Positions 61,266-64,000 of a stretch of DNA of 64,000 nt are shown here, piece by piece. Origin of the DNA: Lingula anatina (Eukaryota; Brachiopoda; Lingulata; Lingulida; Lingulidae); NCBI RefSeq assembly GCF_001039355.2, contig NW_019776100.1, positions 1 through 64,000 of the forward strand, written 5' to 3'. The stretch's first letter is position 1. Each line of letters begins with the position of its first letter. Position numbers and translations under genes: made by a program. Below the pieces are notes generated by a model. It had not been told where the DNA came from. It searched no databases and saw only the letters and a program-made list of their open reading frames with translations.

Positions 61266-63023
61266 TTATGAAGATGAGAGTGCAGGTTCTGTTGTACTTT
61301 GTCTGTGGAAAACATTGATAATGTCCTTCTTTAGCTTAACTTTAATTGGCATTGCCTCAAATTGTTCCATGTCTATTGAGAACCAGTTTTCTTGTCCCTG
61401 AAAAAAAAAAAAAAAAGAGATTAGTCACTGACATTATGAGACAAATATTAGAAACTCATTTGTCTCTCACGTGCATGAAAATATTGCATGCAAACACTGG
61501 ATTCAATAAAAGCCCTCCATGAAATCTTCAATCAATTTTGGATTCGGTTAGTCAAAACAAGATTTAAAGACATGTTTTACTTTAACATTATATGTAAAAA
61601 CATGGTTTACAAAAATGAAAACTTTTCATTAGTTGAACTGACATTTTTCCGAACTGACAAAAAGCAGTAACATATTACTAAACATCTTTAATGCTAAAAT
61701 AAATCCTATCCAAGTGGGGAAATCGTATGTGCTGATGTGGTAGCAGAGGACCAGAAACACACCAGAAACATTACTCTTGAAGGACACCGTTATTTCTGAA
61801 ATCAGTTTTGGGTGATAATACTTAGAAAGTAACTGTGTTACCTCTGGAAGTTCTGGAGACAGTGTAAATTCCCCTGAAGTAAAAATTTTAAAACGTTCAT
61901 CACTTTTAGCACCCCTGTGAGGTTGATTTTCTCCTTGTCTCCGCCACCTAGAATTACAAGTTTCACATTATAATGTAAAACAAACAAAAACAATTTTTTC
62001 ATTTCACTTCCCCATTCATATTCTTTTTAAATGAAATAAAAATTTTTCATTTGGAGTCTATATGTAAAAGACCGTTTCATAAATAAAAGTAAATAAAAAT
62101 TCATTCAAACATTTTCACAGCCCACATACAGTATTTGCTATAGTATATGTAAGCTCTCATATTTTCTTATGTCTAAATATTCACTGAATTTATTCAACAC
62201 AAGCAGTAAAGAATTTTTTAATAAATGTACAACCAAAATTTGACATTGCAGTAACAATTTGTGACTGTATGATGCTTTTCAAAAAAATATATTTCTTTAG
62301 AATTCTTACCCCTCTTTAATGAAGTCCGTTTTGGTAAGGTTATCTGGTCCTATTGATATTTCCATGCCTTTTGGAGTCTAGAAATCAAAGCAAAATTGTT
62401 TTGTTTACTAAAAAATGATGCAGCAACCACTTTTTGCTTAGCTCAACTGAGTCAAATATCAGAAAGAAAAAACACTGAGACAATTCAAGGATTTTTTCTT
62501 TCACATTCATTTTAATTTTTGACAAAACAGGTTAGATTAAGTCATTGAAGAAAATTATATGAAATGTGAAGCATGAAAAAAATGGAACAAAATTATTGAA
62601 TAAAACAGAATTCTATAATGTATAAAAATCATGAGACTGGCCGATTCTAAAACAAAAAGTCAATGGAAAGGAATTTTAAAATTTTCCATGAACTTACCAT
62701 GAAAGAGACACTTTAACATTCAACATAAGTCTACTTTATTTAGCATAAATAATTTCAGACCACATCAAACAAAACTCTTAAGACACAATATTATGTGGCA
62801 AATTAACTGTATAAAATATCCCACAAATACAAATATTGATGACGTTTTTAATACTTTTCCATAAAGCTTTCCCTTAAGAGATCTGTAAGTTTTGATTGAA
62901 TTGCAGTCACACATACTTGTTTTTCTAGTAAATTGCTAGATAAAACTGTCAACTCTGATGTGTTGACATCTAGTTTGTGCTCCACCCCGCAATCTTCATT
63001 GATGATGTTGGAATAATCTTTTA
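61266..63023 (-). CDS. AGK: Acylglycerol kinase, mitochondrial (C-terminal exons only)
   Basis: AGK is a lipid kinase of the DAGK/sphingosine kinase family that makes phosphatidic and lysophosphatidic acid in mitochondria and is a subunit of the TIM22 import complex. Minus-strand exons: about 63023-62917, 62377-62310, 61947-61842 and 61397-61266 (TAA), joined in frame. The sequence runs DVNTSELTVLSSN, then MEISIGPDNLTKTDFI, then FTLSPELPEGQENWFSIDM, then EQFEAMPIKVKL. This follows the C-terminal lobe of vertebrate AGK (…NICIEPDTISKGDF…, …FSIDSEEYEAMPVEVKL…) closely. The catalytic GGDGT region and N-terminus lie beyond the right edge of the window. The upstream edge of the first exon is set by a TTGTAG acceptor and could shift by six bases. 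Confidence 0.85.
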
Positions 63024-63339
63024 CTACAATGCACAAGAATAATAAGTATATCAAATATAAAATTCTGCCATGTTTTGTTAAAATACATAGGTATCAAGGT
63101 ATTTAGTGTTAAGAAATAACTACTTGTTGGTAAATTTTCTAAATGAATTAATCTTGATAGAAACTTGCTATTTGGTTTGTACAACAATAACAAATACCCC
63201 AAGTCCAACACATTGGCATCAGACTGATCTCAACCCTATACTTATCAAAAATTTACTGTTTCATATTTTTATGTCTGCTGTAATAAACTAACACTTTCAA
63301 ATACATCTGATTCAGTAATTCATACGGTAAAGTCTTGAA

Positions 63340-64000
63340 AATTTCGTCGGCCGACGATTTTCCGCAGACGTAATTTTTTTCCCTTTGAAAACTTCGTCGA
63401 CCTTGAAAATGAGGTACTCGATAATTTTTAAAAAGTTCGTCGCCAAATATGGCCGCGTTGTCCAGCTCAAACATAAAGGTAATGCGTCAGTTGATTCAAG
63501 ACAATGATACGATCAGGATTTCATTGCCGATAACACTCTCAATGGGAGATAGGAACAATAGTGCGCCCCTGCGAGCGGTCATTCACAATATAGATGGTTT
63601 AGATGTGAATTCCCGTTCTCAGTTGCGGGAACGTCGGCCTTTTGTCTTTAGTTTTATTACTATTACCTGGCTCAAGGCGGCAAATAGAAGTCACAGGCCG
63701 CGGCTCTGTCATTTGTACATAACGCCGTTATTGTTATCGGCGGCTGTCCTAAATGAGGAAGACACAATGAAAAAACCAAGATATTATCTCGAAGGGAAAT
63801 GTACCCGTCACTTCTATTCATGGCCATGTTCAATTTAGGACCATTTAACGATTACCTGGCTCGTACATGGAGATCGTTCGCAATGCGGTTGGGACGAGAT
63901 GGTAATTTTCATATCTTCAGCGGAGAATCGTTCGCGTAATATCGTCAACAGATCGTTCGCGATCCAAACGAGACGAGAAGATAATTTTCATATTTGTAGC
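63340..64000. other. CpG-rich segment with short direct repeats
   Basis: CpG is clearly more frequent here than elsewhere (CGTCGGCCGACG at 63346, TTCGTCGACC, TTCGTCGCC). The last 130 bases contain two related units beginning AGATCGTTCGC and ending ATTTTCATAT (63871 and 63950), plus a partial one (63926). An open frame of 129 codons runs 63449-63838 on the plus strand, and a minus-strand frame covers 63474-63253. Neither resembles a known protein. It could be a promoter of an unseen gene or a repeat family, inside or beside the AGK gene. Confidence 0.4.

Noticed and set aside
63253-63474. Minus-strand frame beginning MFELDNAAIFGDELF as an upstream AGK exon
   Set aside because: It does not resemble the AGK region expected there, shares its first bases with an opposite-strand frame, and lies in repetitive CpG-rich sequence.

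Overview
This window is nuclear DNA from an invertebrate animal. Genes are split into short exons with GT-AG introns of about 0.1 to 10 kb, the DNA is AT-rich, simple repeats are dense, and several families of short inverted-repeat transposons are present. A Neverland/DAF-36 sterol desaturase argues against a vertebrate. A marine lophotrochozoan (mollusc or annelid) or an invertebrate deuterostome would fit, but I cannot fix the phylum.

Seven genes can be built exon by exon. In order they are: FBXL6-like F-box/LRR protein (+, from before base 483 to 8011); class-V aminotransferase of the isopenicillin-N-epimerase/LolT type (+, 13497-18429); ribosomal protein S5 (-, 19944-21631, with a 5' TOP leader near 22510-22524); DIPK1/FAM69 divergent kinase with an EF-hand (+, 23132-26257); Neverland Rieske cholesterol 7-desaturase (+, 36959-49502, with a first intron of about 9.8 kb); a Golgi-type carbohydrate sulfotransferase resembling CHST15 (-, 51723-58735); and the C-terminal exons of mitochondrial acylglycerol kinase AGK (-, 61266 to about 63023, continuing past the window). 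RPS5 and DIPK1 are head to head. Otherwise the genes look unrelated in function and are not an operon or a pathway cluster.

Three stretches occur twice in tandem, and in each case the copies are separated by exactly one undetermined base (2394, 26551, 36176). They cover 5' exons of FBXL6, the last two exons of DIPK1 and exon 1 of Neverland. The likeliest cause is two parental haplotypes placed end to end by the assembler, so the duplicated exons should not be read as paralogous exons without checking.

Between genes there are microsatellites, G- and C-runs, at least six kinds of short inverted-repeat elements and a broken LINE reverse-transcriptase tail. Candidate regulatory sites include a perfect DR1 nuclear-receptor element beside a likely first exon of the aminotransferase, and palindromic GTCACGTGAC E-boxes upstream of Neverland. 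I found no CRISPR array, rRNA, tRNA or wholly new multi-gene system.
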